From assembly GCF_003265705.1 (NCBI RefSeq), contig NW_020313278.1:1106092-1170091 (forward strand): a DNA stretch of 64,000 bases, in the 5' to 3' direction. Below, piece by piece: positions 20,471 to 29,715 of the stretch. Within the stretch, counting starts at the first letter, position 1, and each line of letters starts with the position of its first letter. The notes below the pieces were generated by a model that was given only the letters and a program-made list of their open reading frames with translations, did no database searches and had not been told where the DNA came from. Both the position numbers and the translations under genes were made by a program. Source of the stretch: Callorhinus ursinus (taxonomy: Eukaryota > Chordata > Mammalia > Carnivora > Otariidae).

Positions 20471-21287
20471 TTCCATGGCTCCCCTGCCTCGGTCGGCTGG
20501 GGAAACCAGTCTTTATGTCTCCTCAAGAAATCGGGGCGTGGGGGGATAAGGGATCACGGGAGGTGGGTCCTTCTGTTACCTGTGAGCCAAGACCGAAAGG
20601 AGCTGGGAGCTCTGTACCAGCTGGAAGCAGCTTTCCTGCCGTAAAGCAAAGGCTGCTTCATGGACCTAGTCCGTATTCACTCCTTACCGGAACATGCAAT
20701 TCTTGCTGAGTTGACACGATGCCTCTGTGCTGCGGACGCCTTAGCGTTTGAGTCGGAAGGAGGCCACAGACCAGCGCCCTCGACCTCCTTGCCTTGGGCT
20801 GTGCAGACTACGGCCACAAGAGGGGACCCTTCGGAGCCAGGGAGCAGAGGCACCAGAGCTCAGCCCTCCCCACAGCGTTCACCGGGGCTAATGAAACCAA
20901 AAGCTTTAGAAGGAAGGAACATTGAGATTTGGCTTTTAAAAAAACGGACATCAATCACATTATTGATCCTTTCTTCTTTTTTTCTTTCTCTTTGTCTTTG
21001 GGGGTCCCCCGGCTGTGCTTGCTGCAGGCTCCCCACATGATAAAGAGGATGGTAATTAAAACGCTAGCTTGGACTGAAAAGGAGAGCTCGCTGTGGAAAG
21101 CGGTAGAGAGTCCATCGAGTGAGCCCAGAAATGGCATGCCGCCGGCTCTGAGGTCCTCCCGCTTCAAAGGGAGGTGGCTTCTGCTGAGAACAGCTGCTCC
21201 AAGGCCCATCCATCTCTATTTTTTTTTCTTTTATCTGGATCCACGTTCTCATTTTTCATTTGCCTTGAGACGTCGGCTCCGGGAGGT
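20471..21287. other. No gene seen; unrecognised sequence
   Basis: No assignable repeat. Frames of 121-126 codons on + overlap an 84-codon frame on - and a pyrimidine-rich tract (about 20970-21000). No domain. Confidence 0.45.
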
Positions 21288-21410
21288 GGCATGACTTGGT
21301 GGAACGGCCACTTCGAATCCCTTGGGCACCGCTGTCCGCCCACGTGATCTTGACCATGGTTCTCACCCTCACTCAGCCTAACCATTCATTAAATTAGGAT
21401 GAGACCACCC
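21288..21410 (+). repeat. MIR SINE (sense), diverged
   Basis: GGCATGACTTGGTGGAACGGCCACTTCGAATCCC, CACGTGATCTTGACCATGG, CTCAGCCTAACCATTCATTAAATTAGGATGAG. Weak but correctly ordered. Confidence 0.5.
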
Positions 21411-22311
21411 CACATGCTGGATTTCAGGGCCTGCGTGACTCAACAGCTGGTAATTCATTATTAATATTATTTGGGGGGGAGGGGAGTGCCTCTTAATAGC
21501 TAGAGTATAACCTGAAAGCGACAAGAACAGACTTTTCCCCTGTGGAATATTCCTAAATTCTCTCTCAGCTCTTAAATTATGGAACATCTTTTTCCCTGCC
21601 GGGCCACCAAACAACCTGGCGGAGCTTCAGACCTCGCAGGGCCCGAAACGGGCACCAGATTTGTCGGTGAGCAAGCCTGACTCGCCACCACGCGAGTCAA
21701 GGAGAGGCTGCAGACGTTCCCCGGCTGGTGCACCAGGCTTTTCTCAACCTCCTGCTGTTCCGAGAGGTCAGGGTGCCTTTAGCTCTTGGCTCATGGGCGA
21801 TGCCGGGTTCTCCCTCTGGCTCAGCCAACAATTTTCTTGCACACAGCTATTCTGCTCAGGGACAGAAGTTAGAGAGCTGGGCAAGGCATGTGCTATAGTG
21901 AGGCAGGGCAGAGCTTGTCCCCAGCTTTCAGCCCTGCCTGTGAACTCTGTTACCATGGAGCCGCTCAGTGATAAAATAAGGCAGAGTAGTCCGACCTTCC
22001 CCATGGCTTTGTCATGGGGAGTATGTGAAATGCATGTAGGACAAGCGCTTAGCTTAAGGCCTACACACTACCTGTTATTATGTGTGTTTGTTTTTTTTTT
22101 TAACAAGAAACTATTTCCAACTGTTTCTTTGCCCATCTTGCTAAAGTCTGAACACAAAGAGACCCCTAAAAGAATGGGTCAGCAGGACCTCACTCTGCCA
22201 TCTTCCTCATCAAACAAAGAAGATTCCAAGTGGACCAGTGCTTTCAGACGGGACGGCAGGTGTCATTCGTATGAGAAATCAGCAGAGAAGAGATGTCCAC
22301 GTCTTTGGCTT
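21411..22311. other. Longest unexplained open frame (219 codons); no gene called
   Basis: An ATG frame runs 21661-22320 on +. Its C-terminal half crosses a weak MIR (about 21958-22085, ATAAAATAAGGCAGAGTAGTCC, CAAGCGCTTAGC) and a poly-T stretch translated as FVFFF. Composition, the repeat overlap and the lack of a domain argue for a chance frame. It could be tested by conservation or RNA data. Confidence 0.45.
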
Positions 22312-22565
22312 GGTGTTTGAGACCTTCTGCGATCTGGCCCTCACCTGCCTTTTGGCCTCCTTGCTTTCCGCTCCCGCTCATGGCCACACAGGGTGACTGA
22401 GATGGATGGGGTCACACTTTCCCACCCGCTCTGTGCTGTGGCCACCCCCGGAATGTCCCTCTTCGTCTCTGCATTCATAAATCCTCATGGATCTATCCCA
22501 CCATCTCTGCGTCTTCCCTGGCCTTCCCACACAGAGGGGGCATCTGTTACATTGGCCTTGCGAAG
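22312..22565 (+). repeat. L2 LINE fragment (sense)
   Basis: CTGCGATCTGGCCCTCACCTGCC, TTGGCCTCCTTGC and GCTCATGGCCACACAGGG resemble sense L2 ORF2 3' text (GATCTGGCCCCTGCCTACCTC ... CACACTGGCCTCCTTGCTG). Diverged. Confidence 0.45.
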
Positions 22566-23524
22566 TCCTTCTTTTGGAAACATCCCTCCCCCAGGGAGTC
22601 AGCCTGGCATCGACCCCCATCTCTAGCTTACTGGAGTGGGCCCCATCAGAGCATTTCATTTCTGTGGCAGCAGGAAAAGGGAAGGGAGGAAAGAGCAAAG
22701 GGGGATCTTTTGGGTCAACTCCTTCTAAGAATCTTCCTGGAATTCCACCCCCACTCCCCACCCCAGCACTCCCACCCCTGCCCCATGCCAGAATGTGGTC
22801 GTGTGGCCACACCTGGCAAGGGAGTCTGGGAAATGTAGTCTTGTAGCTGAGTGCTGAGTCCAGGTGTTGATACTGGCCCATAAACGGAAAGCAAAGAGGC
22901 ACCGTGAGTTTACCCACCACACAGACAGCCAGAACAATGGTGAAGGTGGGGGAGTCCGTTTAAAATAATTTGGGAGCAAAGCATTGGACTTTAGAGACTG
23001 GCTGGGGTGGAAAGCCCTCTGGAACATGGGACTTGGCCTGGATTCTTCCTTTTGCTGTGCATGAACTTGGAGGACCCTCACAGTAGGGGGAATGACTGGT
23101 GGCCTCTCAGGTTCTTTCCATCCTTCTGGGATTCTGATGGAAGCACCCCTGCCTATCCTGGTTCCAAGTTTCTGTTGCCCCTAAGCTTCTTACCATTGTC
23201 TTTGCCTCCCACTTATAAATGTTTAAAAATATTCACTTGACGCACGGTGGGATTATAGACTCTCTCATTTCCGAAATGAAAGGCAGCTCATGCATTATTC
23301 AAGAAAAATATTGTATTATTGAACAAAGGACGTGTGCATTCATCCCTCATTATGCATTCCAGTCTTTGCTATCTTCTTAGTAGCCATGTTCTGTGAGGAT
23401 TTTACTGATGGGGTTTGTAAACAAAGGCAGAGATCAAACGTGGGTGTATTTCGATAGCCAGATTAAGAAATGATCATAAAATTATCAGATTGCCTGCCTG
23501 GGTTCCTTCTCCCTGTTCCTACCA
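22566..23524. other. No gene seen; C-rich tract inside
   Basis: Mostly unassigned. 22745-22783 is a C-rich strand with six runs of 3-5 C, giving a potential G-quadruplex on the minus strand. A 180-codon minus-strand frame (22920-22378) reads through the C tract as a Gly-rich segment and is not convincing. Confidence 0.45.
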
Positions 23525-23800
23525 AGTGGAAATTCACCCTTGGCTTAAAGTCTTCCAGTGATGGGAAGCTCACTATCCCGATTTCGCCTTCGTGGTGTTT
23601 GTGAGGAGGTTCATCTCATGGTGGGCTGGAATCTCTCTTCCTGGGGACTCTGCTTGGTTTCCACACAGAACAATCCCGTTCCCTTTTCTTCATGACCACT
23701 CTCATATGTAGACGGTGATTGCCATAACCCGCCCAGGTCCTTGAAAGACTAAATATCCCCTGATTCTTCAACCAGCTGCCTCTCACAAAAAAGGAGAGTC
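23525..23800 (-). repeat. CR1/L3-type LINE fragment (antisense)
   Basis: CTTCCAGTGATGGGAAGCTCACTATCCCG, then ACACAGAACAATCCCGTTCCC and AAATATCCCCTGATTCTTCAACC. This is the reverse complement of the CR1/L3 3' region (CAGTGATGGGGAACTCACTACC ... CACACAGAACAAGTCTAATCCC ... AACATCCCCAGTTCCTTCAACC). Very old. Confidence 0.65.
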
Positions 23801-23837
23801 AACTGAACCCGCCAAATATTCAAAGAGCCTGTTCTTT

Positions 23838-24972
23838 TTTAAAAATTTTTATTGTTATGTTAATCACCATACATTACATCATTAGTTTTGGATGTAGTGT
23901 TCCATGATTCATTGTTTGTACCTAACACCCAGTGCTCCACGCAGAACGTGCCCTCTTTAATACCCATCACCAGGCTAACCCATCCCCCCACGCCCCTCCC
24001 CTCTAGAACCCTCAGTTTGTTTTTCAGAGTCCATCGTCTCTCATGCTTCGTCTCCCCGTCCGACTTACTCCCCTTCATTCTTCCCCTCCTGCTATCTTCT
24101 TCTTCTTTTTTTTTCTTAACATATATTGCATTATTTGTTTCAGAAGTACAGGTCTGTGATTCAACAGTCTTGCACAATTCATAGCACTCGCCATAGCACA
24201 TACCCTCCCCAATGTCTATCACCCAGCCACCCCATCCCTCCCACCCCCCCAACACTCCAGCAACCCTCAGTTTGTTTCCTGAGATTAAGAATTCCTCATA
24301 TCGGTGAGGTCATATGATACATGTCTTTCTCTGATTGGCTTATTTCACTCAGCATAACACCCTCCAGTTCCATCCACGTTGTTGCAAATGGCAAGATCTC
24401 ATTCCTTTTGATGGCTGCATAATATTCCATCGCGTATATATACCACCTCTTCTTTATCCATTCATCTGTTGATGGACATCTGGGCTCTTTCCACGGTTTG
24501 GCTATTGTGGACATTGCTGCTATAAACATCGGGGTGCACGTACCCCTTCGGATCCCTACATTTGTATCTTTGGGGTAAATACCTGGTAGTGCAATTGCTG
24601 GATTGTATGGTAGCTCTATTTTCAACTGTTTGAGGAACCTCCATACTGTTTTCCAGAGTGGTTGCACCAGCTTGCATTCCCACCAACAGTGTAGGAGGGT
24701 TCCCCTTTCTCCGCATCCCCGCCAACATCTGTCGTTTCCTGACTTGTTAATTTTAGCCATTCTGACGGGTGTGAGGTGGTGTCTCATTGAGGTTTCGATT
24801 TGGATTTCCCTGATGCCGAGCGATGTTGAGCGCTTTTTCATGTGCCTGTTGGCCATTTGGATGTCTTCTTTGGAAAAATGTCTGTTCATGTCTTCTGCCC
24901 ATTTCTTGATTGGATTATTTGTTCTTTGGGTGTTGAGTTTGATAAATTCTTTATAGATTTTGCATACTAGCT
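23838..24972 (-). mobile_element. Young 5'-truncated carnivore L1 (antisense)
   Basis: An L1 3' UTR (from TTTTTATTGTTATGTTAATC) and the last part of ORF2, inserted antisense. It is bounded by a perfect 17-bp target duplication CAAAGAGCCTGTTCTTT (23821-23837 and 24973-24989), so its limits are exact: 1135 bp. The remaining ORF2 frame is intact to its stop, consistent with recent insertion. It is 5'-truncated and cannot move by itself. Confidence 0.98.
24296..24972 (-). pseudogene. L1 ORF2 C-terminus, frame intact but truncated
   Basis: Counting from the in-frame Met at 24889, the 197-codon frame contains the L1 C-terminal Cys motif CX3CX7HX4C (C55, C59, H67, C72) followed by a [11 protein letters not shown] segment. 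It ends at the normal ORF2 stop near 24296. The open frame extends upstream without a stop to the truncation point at 24972 ([20 protein letters not shown]). Endonuclease and reverse transcriptase domains are absent, so it is a dead fragment. Confidence 0.93.
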
Positions 24973-25069
24973 CAAAGAGCCTGTTCTTTATGTTCCAGGA
25001 ACTTAGATAAGCATGTGTGTAGCTTCTAACACTTTGTAGTTCAGGGGAGAATTTGTATTCAACTAGCTG

Positions 25070-25770
25070 CGTTCAAAATTCATGCCCGCTCCACATCTCT
25101 GCAGCTCTGTCCTCCAGCACTCTCCCCTCACCCTCCTTCTTCAGCCTCCCTGACTTTATAGTGCTCCAACACACGGAGCTCCTCCCTGCTCAGGGCCTTT
25201 GCACATGCTCCTCTCACTGCCTGGGACGCTTTCCCAAGCTCTTCGTATCTGCTGCCCACTTTTCACCATGCAGCTGTCAACTGAAAGGAAACCTACTCCG
25301 AGAAGCCTTCTTGGACTTCTGTCTAAACCAGAATCTCAGTCTTCTTTCTACCCCATCACTCTCCACCCTGTTACCCCGCTTTATTTGTCTGTAGCACTTT
25401 GCATTAAATCAGTCTATTCAACAAATCTTTACTGAGCACCTACTATGTGCCAGCGATTGCTAGGAACTTGGGCTACACTGGTGAACGTAACAATGATTCT
25501 TGCCTTCATAGAGCTTCCATTCTCTCAGGAGAGACAGAAAATATACAGTAAACACGGATGAATGACCATTTTATCATTTCAGAGATGAGATTTGAGCAAG
25601 GACAATTTCAACATATAAAACGATCTTTTTCATTTGTTTATATATTTATCGTTCGTCTCTCCTTCCTAGAATGCAAGATCTGTGAGGGTAGGGACCTTGT
25701 CTGTCCAGTTCCCATCTGTACCCCGTGCCTGGCACATTGTAGACACTCAGCGGATTTTTGTTGCATGACT
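25070..25770 (+). repeat. L2 LINE (sense), interrupted by an inverted L2
   Basis: 25070-25410 has CAGGGCCTTTGCACATGCTCC, CTCACTGCCTGGGACGCTTTCCC, GAGAAGCCTTCTTGG and TTATTTGTCTGTAGCACTT. The same element resumes at about 25625 with TTATATATTTATCGTTCGTCTCTCC, AGAATGCAAGATCTGTGAGGGTAGGGACC and the L2 3' end TGCCTGGCACATTGTAGACACTCAG. The middle is an oppositely oriented L2 piece. Confidence 0.75.
25412..25612 (-). repeat. L2 LINE 3' end (antisense), nested in L2
   Basis: TATTCAACAAATCTTTACTGAGCACCTACTATGTGCCAGC, GCTACACTGGTGAACGTAACAATGATTCTTGCCTTCATAGAGCTTCCATTCTC. Reads as L2 3' end in reverse and splits the sense L2. Confidence 0.8.
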
Positions 25771-25982
25771 GTCCAATGCCTATATGACGAGATAAGAGGT
25801 CGTGGCAGAAGTTTTTGTCCAAGGTATAATGTAAAATCCAGAGAATATCTTCATCCTTCACTTCTCCCTGGGATTTATTTATTTATTTTTAAAAGGTGTA
25901 GCCTCTCTCCTTCCTTTCCTGTAGAATGGCAAGAAGAAAGGAATTATATCCACTTGTGGCCGGCACATCCCATGATGTGGCT
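25771..25982. other. No gene seen
   Basis: Unassigned. A short TTTATTTATTTATTTTTAAAAG run at 25876-25897 may be an orphan SINE or L1 tail. Confidence 0.35.
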
Positions 25983-26100
25983 AGACACAGCAGAAGCTAG
26001 TATTCTCATCCTGCAGATGAAGAAACTGAGACCAGAGAGGTCAAGGTCATGACGGTCTAGTGGCAGAGTGTGGACTTGAACCAGAGTCCTTTCCACGAAC
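25983..26100 (-). repeat. MIR SINE (antisense), partial
   Basis: GTATTCTCATCCTGCAGATGAAGAAACTGAGACCAGAGAGGTCAAGG, GTGGCAGAGTGTGGACTTGAACC. Antisense MIR head half. Confidence 0.7.
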
Positions 26101-27427
26101 CGAAAGACCAGCAGCAAGCCCACTCCCCCAGGCTTTTCTGCACCACCCGCAGACCAGAGCTTCTGTGAGCAGCAGGAGCGATGTGCCCTCCACCGGGGGC
26201 TCTCAGGAGAGTGGCCTCTTGGCGCCTCCTCCAAGTCAAGCACTGAGATGGAATTTTCCTGAGAGTGAACTTCCCGCTTCACAGCTCCCTCTGAACCAGT
26301 CCCGTCAGGGCAAATCCGGCTCAGCCTGATGGAGCCTCTTAAAGAGATCCAAATAAATAAGCAGGAAGCTTTGAGTAATTGGCTTTTGCTTCTCAAAGCC
26401 AATTGTTATCAAAATGAATCCTCATTCTGCTTCTTTCATTAGGTTTAACTAAATTGTTTTTGGGTCTCAGCAAAAAGCTTAACTCTTTTACTCCCGGATG
26501 TTTTCAGGGCAACCTTCCCTTCCCTTTCTACAGAATTTTAGGATCTACAGAATACTTTCCTACAAATGACATGATTTCCGTCCAGACAGTACACCATCCT
26601 GTGATGTATAAAGGCACTTCGAAAAACCGGGAATCCATGGCTGGATGCATTCGTTTTCCAGCAACAGAAAGCCCATCTCCAGTGGACATAAAAATGAAGG
26701 GAATCTACTGACAGAGAACTGAAATATCCAAAGGAAGTACCAGTTTTGGGTGCAGTGTGATCATTACTATGGCTTAATTTCTCTCTCTCTCTTTTTTTTT
26801 TTTTTTTGGTAGTTATTTTGCAAGTCAGATTCATTCTCAAGCTGGTTTCTTTCCTGACTGTAGTGTGGATACAACCAAGTGATGCTTCACGCTTTTCTCA
26901 TCCGCATCCCCGGGGCCCAAAGAGCACTATCGACTCCACACGAGAGGCTGGGGACTCAGGTCCTTTGCACCTGCATGGGTCACGTGCCCACCCCTGAACC
27001 GGGGACTGCGGTTGGGGACTGACACATGCTGATGGGCTTCCGCCAGCCCGTTTCAGGGCTTGGAGTCAATTTCCCACAAAAGCATATTGGTGCTGGCAGG
27101 GCGAGGGGGGCGGGTACAGAGGCTGGAGAGGTGGCCAGCACACCTGTACTACAGATCCACGGGAAGACAGGAAAACTGAGGAGGGAGGGATTTCTTGAAG
27201 GGCATTTGGTTACTTGGCCATGGAGCAGAGACGAGAAGCCAGACTCATGTCTGTCTTTGTATTCGGAGATCTGTCCAGACATCAAATTCTCCTCGTCCTT
27301 TGCCAGGGCTGAGTGCTTATCTTTTCTGGTCAGAGGCTGGGCAGTATCAGCAGAGTAAGACATTAGGGGTGAGGGAAGCCTCCCTTTATGTCTTGTGGAG
27401 ACAAAAAATCCCATGGAATTACCTTCT
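26101..27427. other. No gene seen; contains a perfect 10-bp hairpin
   Basis: No repeat family assigned. Notable items are the hairpin at 26377-26404 and a CT/T-rich tract at about 26780-26808. Open frames up to 152 codons overlap one another on both strands. Confidence 0.45.
26377..26404. other. Short perfect inverted repeat with CCAAT/ATTGG cores
   Basis: Left arm AATTGGCTTT (26377-26386), 8-base loop TGCTTCTC, right arm AAAGCCAATT (26395-26404). Two further G-T wobble pairs could extend the stem. Each arm carries an inverted CCAAT box core. Arms this short can occur by chance. Confidence 0.85.
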
Positions 27428-27500
27428 TTTGGGTTACAGCATTTGCTCATTCAGTCATCAACAAATATCCACTGAGCTAGGGATATTGGCTGGCCTGGGC
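27428..27500 (-). repeat. L2 LINE 3' end (antisense), short
   Basis: CTCATTCAGTCATCAACAAATATCCACTGAGCTAGG is the reverse L2 3' terminus (TTCATTCAACAAATATTTATTGAGC). Confidence 0.5.
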
Positions 27501-28469
27501 CATCTGGAAACTTGTCTTTTAATCAAGCATCTTTTAGTTGCAAGTAGTAGAAATCTATTCAACCCAGGTGGAGAAAAAAAAAAAAAACAAAATGGAGGGG
27601 CTTTATTCTAAGTATAGGATTCTCCATCTCGTCCCCTAGTCTCCTACAAATTACCACACAATGTTATGGGCTGAAATGTTTACTGTGGAAAACTGACTGA
27701 CCCTCAAGGCCCCTGTATCTGTGGGGCGGCTCTCACGGGTCTTTCAGGGTGCCACGCAGCTCCTGTCATTCTATCTGTGTTTAGGTGACTTCAGATAAAA
27801 CCTAACTCCATTTGCATCTCTTCTGGCTAGCTCATTTAGGCTGAATTCTGTGTATGTGTTCAAGGAGAGAGAGCTGGAACAGCTTCTCAGGAATGAAGGT
27901 AGGGATGAGGCAGAAATCTGGGAGGCAAAGTCTGCTCACCTCCCTCTCCGGCTCTGATGCTCCGGAGCTGAGGCCTCGACGGTGAGTCACTTTGTGCCGA
28001 GCTTGCATTCTGGTTCTGGTCCCACGGGGCCAAGCCGGAGACTACTCAGGGCTGCCGGGAGGTGTGTTGGCTTCATAAACTCTCCTCCATTCACTCTCAT
28101 GTGAGAGCTGGGACCATGGAGAGTCTCTTGGCCATTCAAGTATTCCAACGCCATCAAGACAGGGTGAGAAGCCTTCTCCTCCTTCATGTTCTTATGAAGA
28201 CACGGGACAGCCCTCTTTTGGGGACGGTAAGAGACCACCTTCCCCGACATCTGGATTAAGTCATTTTGAATGACCGTTTCCAGTTCATGGACTCTGTAAT
28301 TTCCTCCTCCTCCCAGAAGGATTCCAACGTGGGGATAACCCCATGAGAAAGCAGGTGCCTTCCCCCAAGAAGGAGTTAGTTCCTTCTTTGCTTCCCCAGT
28401 GAATTCTGTAGAGTTTCTTTCCTCCACCTGTGCAGCATCAGCACAGCTTGCTGGAAATGGAGACTCTTG
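27501..28469. other. No gene seen; unresolved repeat-like sequence
   Basis: 27530-27600 (TTAGTTGCAAGTAGTAGAAATC ... CAACCCAGGTGG, then a 14-A run) resembles a common mammalian repeat starting GTTGCAAGTAACAGAAACCCAACTCAA, not named here. A 179-codon minus frame (28526-27987) has no recognisable domain; its N-terminal end overlaps the MER5-like piece. Confidence 0.4.
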
Positions 28470-28562
28470 AACCCCATCGCAGACCCTGAAGCAGAATCTG
28501 GATTTTAGTAATATTCTCTGGGTCACTCATGTGCCCACTGAACCTTGAGATGCACTGCTGTA
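28470..28562 (+). repeat. MER5-type hAT fragment
   Basis: GACCCTGAAGCAGAATCTGGATTTTAGTAATATTCTCTGGGTCACTCATGTGCCCACTGAACCTTGAGATGCACTGC follows GAATCAGAATCTGCATTTTAACAAG ... GTGATTCATGTGCAC ... GTTTGAGAAGCACTG. Confidence 0.5.
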
Positions 28563-28599
28563 GACAACGCATCTCTATCCTGCAGTCTTCCAGTGCACT

Positions 28600-28750
28600 C
28601 ATTGGATTGCTTACCTGTGTCCAGGAGAATAGCCAAGGTCATGTCTGTTCACCAGTGTATCCCCATCTCCTACGGAGACGCTGGTCTCTAGGGTGTATTC
28701 CATAGCTCTTGCAGGGATGGATGGATGATTGATGGATGGATGGATAAGGT
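28600..28750 (+). repeat. L2 3' end remnant with (GGAT)n
   Basis: TGTCTGTTCACCAGTGTATCCCC fits sense L2 (TGTCTGTTTTGTTCACTGCTGTATCCCC). It ends in a GGAT/TGGA array at about 28715-28746, likely grown from the L2 terminal TGAATGAA repeats. Confidence 0.5.
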
Positions 28751-28832
28751 GAGTTTCACTGCCTGTCAGGGAGGCCACCTGTCCTAGTGGAAGAAGGAAA
28801 GGGACAAGGTCACTGAGCAGTTTGGCTGCCAT

Positions 28833-29015
28833 GACTGTTTCTTGAGCATCCAACTTCTGCGAGGTGCTTTACCTACGTTTTACGATGAACTCCCCATAGA
28901 ACATTATCAGGTGGGTATTGATATGACCATTTTACACCTGACCAAGTGGTGGAGCTGCAATTTGAACCCGGAACGATACTCTTTCTCCCTCGCTGTGCTG
29001 CCTCTCAGAATATGT
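28833..29015 (-). repeat. MIR SINE (antisense)
   Basis: TTCTTGAGCATCCAACTTCTGCGAGGTGCTTTACC, AGGTGGGTATTGATATGACCATTTTACACCTGACC, GGAGCTGCAATTTGAACCCGG. Antisense MIR. Confidence 0.72.
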
Positions 29016-29524
29016 ATAATATTATAAGCTTGCGTTTGCCACCTGACCCCCAGGACTCTCTTTTCTGCTTTGGTGCTCCACTCATCTCTCCCCCAGCACT
29101 TACAGTTCCTGACAACAGCTTCTGTCTGCAAGGAGACCGCATCTCGGCCTGAGGGCATCCTCCAGGTCTTAGGAGCATGACTGTCTCGAGTGCAAGGCAA
29201 GTCGGGAGTGCAGGGGAGAGAACATCCCCACGAGGAGCCCTCAACAAACAGGAATGGGAGTCAGTGGGAAAACTCTGGGGGTGTGTTCTACCTTGTCTCT
29301 CAGAGTCTCTCTTGGAATGGAACCCTAGCTGCCCACAAGGGTGACCTACTCAAAATATACCCTTGGTTCCCTTCCCTTCCCTGTCTTACTTCCCCGGGTG
29401 CTTCCTAGGGTCTCCTCACAAATCCATGGCATTCAAACCCTTATCTTAGGATCTTCTCAGAGCCCAAATCTGAGACAGCATCTTCTAATAAAAACCACTG
29501 CAGCCAAAAGGCTCAGAGTGTCTG
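29016..29524. other. No gene seen
   Basis: Unassigned unique sequence with chance frames only. Confidence 0.4.
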
Positions 29525-29715
29525 ACATTGTGATAATTGCATGATCTCATTTAGTCTTGGCAACAGCCCTGGGAGGTAGGTGCTGCTGGATCTCCAGACA
29601 AAGAAAATGTGGCTCAGGTGGGCAGAGCAATGTGTGAAAGCTCCCAGCTGGTAATGCGTCGAGCCAGGGTTTGGACCTATTTACATTTGGTGTCAAACTC
29701 ATGGTCTTTCTATAC
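29525..29715 (-). repeat. MIR SINE (antisense)
   Basis: GCATGATCTCATTTAGTCTTGGCAACAGCCCTGGGAGGTAGGTGC, AAATGTGGCTCAGGTGGGCAGAGCAATG, AGCTGGTAATGCGTCGAGCCAGGGTTTGGACC. Antisense MIR. Confidence 0.77.

Noticed and set aside
21661..22320. 219-codon plus-strand open frame as a possible gene
   Set aside because: It crosses a weak MIR and a poly-T tract translated as a Phe run. No domain and no promoter or splice context.
22378..22920. 180-codon minus-strand open frame
   Set aside because: The Gly-rich middle is simply the complement of the C-rich tract, and part of it lies in an L2-like stretch.
24296..24889. L1 ORF2 frame as a host gene
   Set aside because: It carries the L1 C-terminal Cys motif and lies inside a target-duplication-bounded L1 insertion; it lacks endonuclease and reverse transcriptase domains.
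27987..28526. 179-codon minus-strand open frame
   Set aside because: Its N-terminal part overlaps a MER5-like fragment and no domain is recognisable; it could not be separated from chance.
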